A stretch of 64,000 nt of DNA from Icerya purchasi (Eukaryota; Arthropoda; Insecta; Hemiptera; Monophlebidae): the NCBI GenBank assembly GCA_039619475.1, contig CM077116.1, positions 100,423,164-100,487,163 on the forward strand, in the 5' to 3' direction. A program made the translations under genes and the position numbers. Every line of letters starts with the position of its first letter. The first letter of the stretch is position 1. The notes beneath the pieces were generated by a model. It saw nothing but the letters and a program-made list of their open reading frames with translations. It searched no databases and was not told the origin of the DNA. Below are positions 61,180 through 64,000 of the stretch, piece by piece.

Positions 61180-64000
61180 CCCTTTACCGTAGAGCGAGGT
61201 TACCGTTCGGCGCAACGTTTCAAAATATACAGAGTGTGTAAGCACCGGAGCGAAAAATCCCGCCTGGCTTGCAGTATGAAAGAGAGGTGTATCAATAAGC
61301 AAGGAAAACACAGTTCAAAATTTTCGTGCGAAAACGACCATATTAAGAAATATTCCAGATCGGACCTTCCAGCCAGCGTCACGTGAAATACATTATGAAA
61401 AATTGGAAATTCGATGCGATGTTGTTTTTTAAAAGGCAGCCATCTTACGGTTACATTCTGATACGTGTTTTCTCGTTTTCACACAAAATCGAGACGACGA
61501 CTGAACGATAAATATTTTAGTAAATGGCAATGAAAACAGAGCTATTTTTATTTTTCAGAGTTTTCTGTTTGCAGTTAATTTTATTTACATATTGTCAATG
61601 CTGTCTGTCTAAGTAAAAATGAAAAATCCTGCGCGAAGAACTTTGCATCCGGAACATCAGTAGGAAAATGCAGAGTGGTGTCTAATCTGTAACCTTTTTT
61701 TTTTTTTTTTTTTTTTATATCATGTTCCTAAAGAAATTTTAATTATAAAACGGACAAACCTTTTATAAGAATTGTCGATGGCATTGGGTACCGATTTCGA
61801 CATTTCGACGATGATTAATAAACCATTGTCACAGTACTCGATGGAGAACTTTATCATAAAAGTGCAGCAATTCGAAAAACTGATCAATGGCGGGAGTCAG
61901 GCCAAAAGAAAAAAAGGAATATCGAATTTTTTGTTATATACCGTTTTTTAAATTATTTCTACGCGGAATAAAAACATTACGAATAATTGTTGGCCGCTTA
62001 AAATAAAACACAAAAGAAAAAAAGAAAAAAGAAAATATTCCAGATCGGGTTTTTTGATGCTGAATATTCCATATGCGATATAAGTATCTTTTGTGGGTTT
62101 TTGTAAAATTTTTCGAAACGATCAAAAGTTCAAAGTGTGTTTATTATGCTAGATCAGGCGGTCTAATTTGATTAACCTGGTTTCCGTTTAAATTATAGAG
62201 CTCGCGGGTAAAAGGGTCGCAGAACAAATCGGGTCATTTTATGCGGGCTGTCTGCTATTACAATGATGTTGCGCGGTGTGAACAGTGGAAAATGTAGGTT
62301 AAGTCTAACTTGAAAGTAGGGCGAAGCTGAGAAATTCGTAGCCGTTTTAATCGTGTCGAGGTCCTGTAAAAATGAAAGAAAATCGAACCTGGCCGGTAAC
62401 TATTTCAACGGGGGAAGGGCGCTTGTGATTTTGAAAACGGCAAAATCCTCATCCTTTCTTTTTCTAATATAATTTACCTTTTCCGCGTTCATCATTAGAA
62501 AGCCTTCCGTCCAGTTTAAAAGTATTGTCTTTCAGAACGTTGTCCCTGTCTGTTACATGCATATTAAGTAACTCGCAGAGGGATTGCGCAATAGCGGCAT
62601 TTCGACAGTGCCTTAACGCGGAACAAATTGTTTAGAAATATTTCCGGGCCGGTTGCGTTCGATGTAATTCGATAATGAGCAAATAAAATATCGTTAAAAA
62701 CAAAAAAAAAACAAAAAAAAAAACGTGCTTAAACGGTAACATTAAAATGGTTTGCGAATTGTCGACACACGCACACATACATATATGATGGGCGCGTTGT
62801 CTGCGGAAGTTTTCAAAACGAGCAGCCTAATTCCCGCGTTCTTGTTAGAAGAACCACCAGCACCCTATTGATTAAATCCGATAACGAACTTTGCCACATC
62901 TTCGACTTGGCATAAATTTATATTTACATTCTCGCTGGTTCAAGGTGGATAATGCGCGATTTGTCGTGTTTCAGAATATTTTCCCATAAGTGCCCTCTTT
63001 CCCTACTATTTTTTACTCATTAAAGTGCTCTCTAGTTTCATTTCATCAGTTTATCCCATCTGATTCCCTCCGGTTGTTGTTGACCGAAAGGTTTAAGGTG
63101 CCTAAATAAGAGAGAGAGAAAAAAAAAGAAAGATAACATTCTGCTTTTATCTTCTTATTTTGTGTGTACCCTCCAAACACGTTCCGGAGTCATCGAGGAA
63201 ATCCGAAGAACTTGTGACACACGCCCTAATCAATGGACAATGTTTAAAATGATACTTTTCCGTATCGTATTAACTGTGAAGTACGTGCAGTTAATGAAGG
63301 TATAGGGAAATGACGAGGAATATTAGTTTCTAAAATTGCTTATAGAACAGTTCTGAACGAATTTGGAAAAATCAAACAAGTTAATCAGCTTACTTCAGTT
63401 TCCATCTAATTTGAGTGTCGCGACAGCCTTAACGATTCTAACAATCAAAAGTGTACACAGGTTATTAATTTAGGCAGGCGGGGCAGGATGGTCCGTTACG
63501 TGTAAATAAAAATACGCGCACACATTACGCTGTGTGTACGCTTTATTTTAATTCGGTCCTGGGGACCTACTAGCGGTTACATAGGAGAGTGCCAGTTCGG
63601 AAAAAGGTGTCTGTTGATAGCGATAACTTTTAACGTTGTGTTCGACTACCTATTTGCTGTCCGGTGTGTGGAATATTTCACGCTGTTTCATCTTGCACGA
63701 CTCATTGTTATCGCGGCCTATTACGTAATAAAAAGCGCGGCCCCCCTCATCTGTCTATTTGTATGAATGTTGTTACACTGCGCGGCTGCGAGAGGGTGGG
63801 TGTGTGTGGCGCAGTCCCGAGGCTGTACTTGAAGAAGCTGTTGATTAGATAATAATTGTAGTGAATTTGTGTGGCTCTTCCTCTTGATGTTCATAGTGTC
63901 ACCAGCAGCATCGGCGGTGTATTTGTGTGGAACGGCGCGACTCTACGATGCCCATTAGCGAAATAAAAATTATTATTACACTTTAAACTTATCGTCTTGT
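61180..64000. other. AT-rich stretch to the window end, nothing recognised
   Basis: Contains a T run near 61697-61717 and A-rich simple sequence near 62700. The last 500 bp are somewhat richer in CpG (for example near 63735 and 63780) but show no recognisable coding frame. Confidence 0.5.

Overview
The window is AT-rich eukaryotic nuclear DNA. It has long homopolymer T/A runs, many microsatellites, no CpG depletion, and no reading frame that looks like an intact gene. Everything with protein homology that I could recognise is a decayed transposable element. The retroelement types, hAT-like MITEs and tRNA-derived SINEs point to an arthropod, most likely an insect. The absence of CpG depletion and the CpG-rich islands in AT-rich DNA would suit Hymenoptera, but that order is a guess. 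The window is best read as intergenic or intronic sequence.

Layout: 1-500 holds the 5' part of a reverse transcriptase (RT) from a non-LTR retrotransposon on the minus strand (family A). At 1.04-1.3 kb is a small element with inverted termini that recurs at 39.1-39.5 kb. At 4.2-4.5 kb is a long ATT array, and at 4.9 kb a non-LTR-like 3' end with a perfect palindrome and a (GATTT)4 tail. A second, longer copy of family A lies on the minus strand at 9.3-11.3 kb, and a third on the plus strand at 48.4-50.3 kb. A weak fragment at 26.8-27.6 kb may be its endonuclease part. Two MITEs with hAT-type 8-bp target duplications sit at 34.7-35.1 kb and 36.0-36.3 kb. From 38.3 to 40.1 kb are two fragments of other Jockey/I-like retrotransposons with the small inverted-terminus element between them. 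A roughly 650-bp LTR-like unit at 40.6-41.3 kb reappears inverted at 57.0-57.7 kb. An RTE-like reverse transcriptase relic fills 45.8-47.3 kb. Three copies of one tRNA-derived SINE family (20.8, 43.1 and 60.5 kb) and one of a second SINE (61.0 kb) complete the recognisable repeats.

Between these are long stretches of AT-rich DNA in which I recognise nothing. A few CpG-rich islands (16.0-16.3, 33.0-33.3, 53.7-54.7 and 58.7-59.0 kb) stand out from the background. They are the best places to look for promoters, first exons or conserved regulatory DNA of a host gene whose coding exons I could not identify.

No elements appear active: every retrotransposon copy carries stops or frameshifts and lacks essential parts. 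I saw no clear evidence of a new biological system. The most unusual structure is the inverted pair of LTR-like units about 16 kb apart. All alignments were made by eye.
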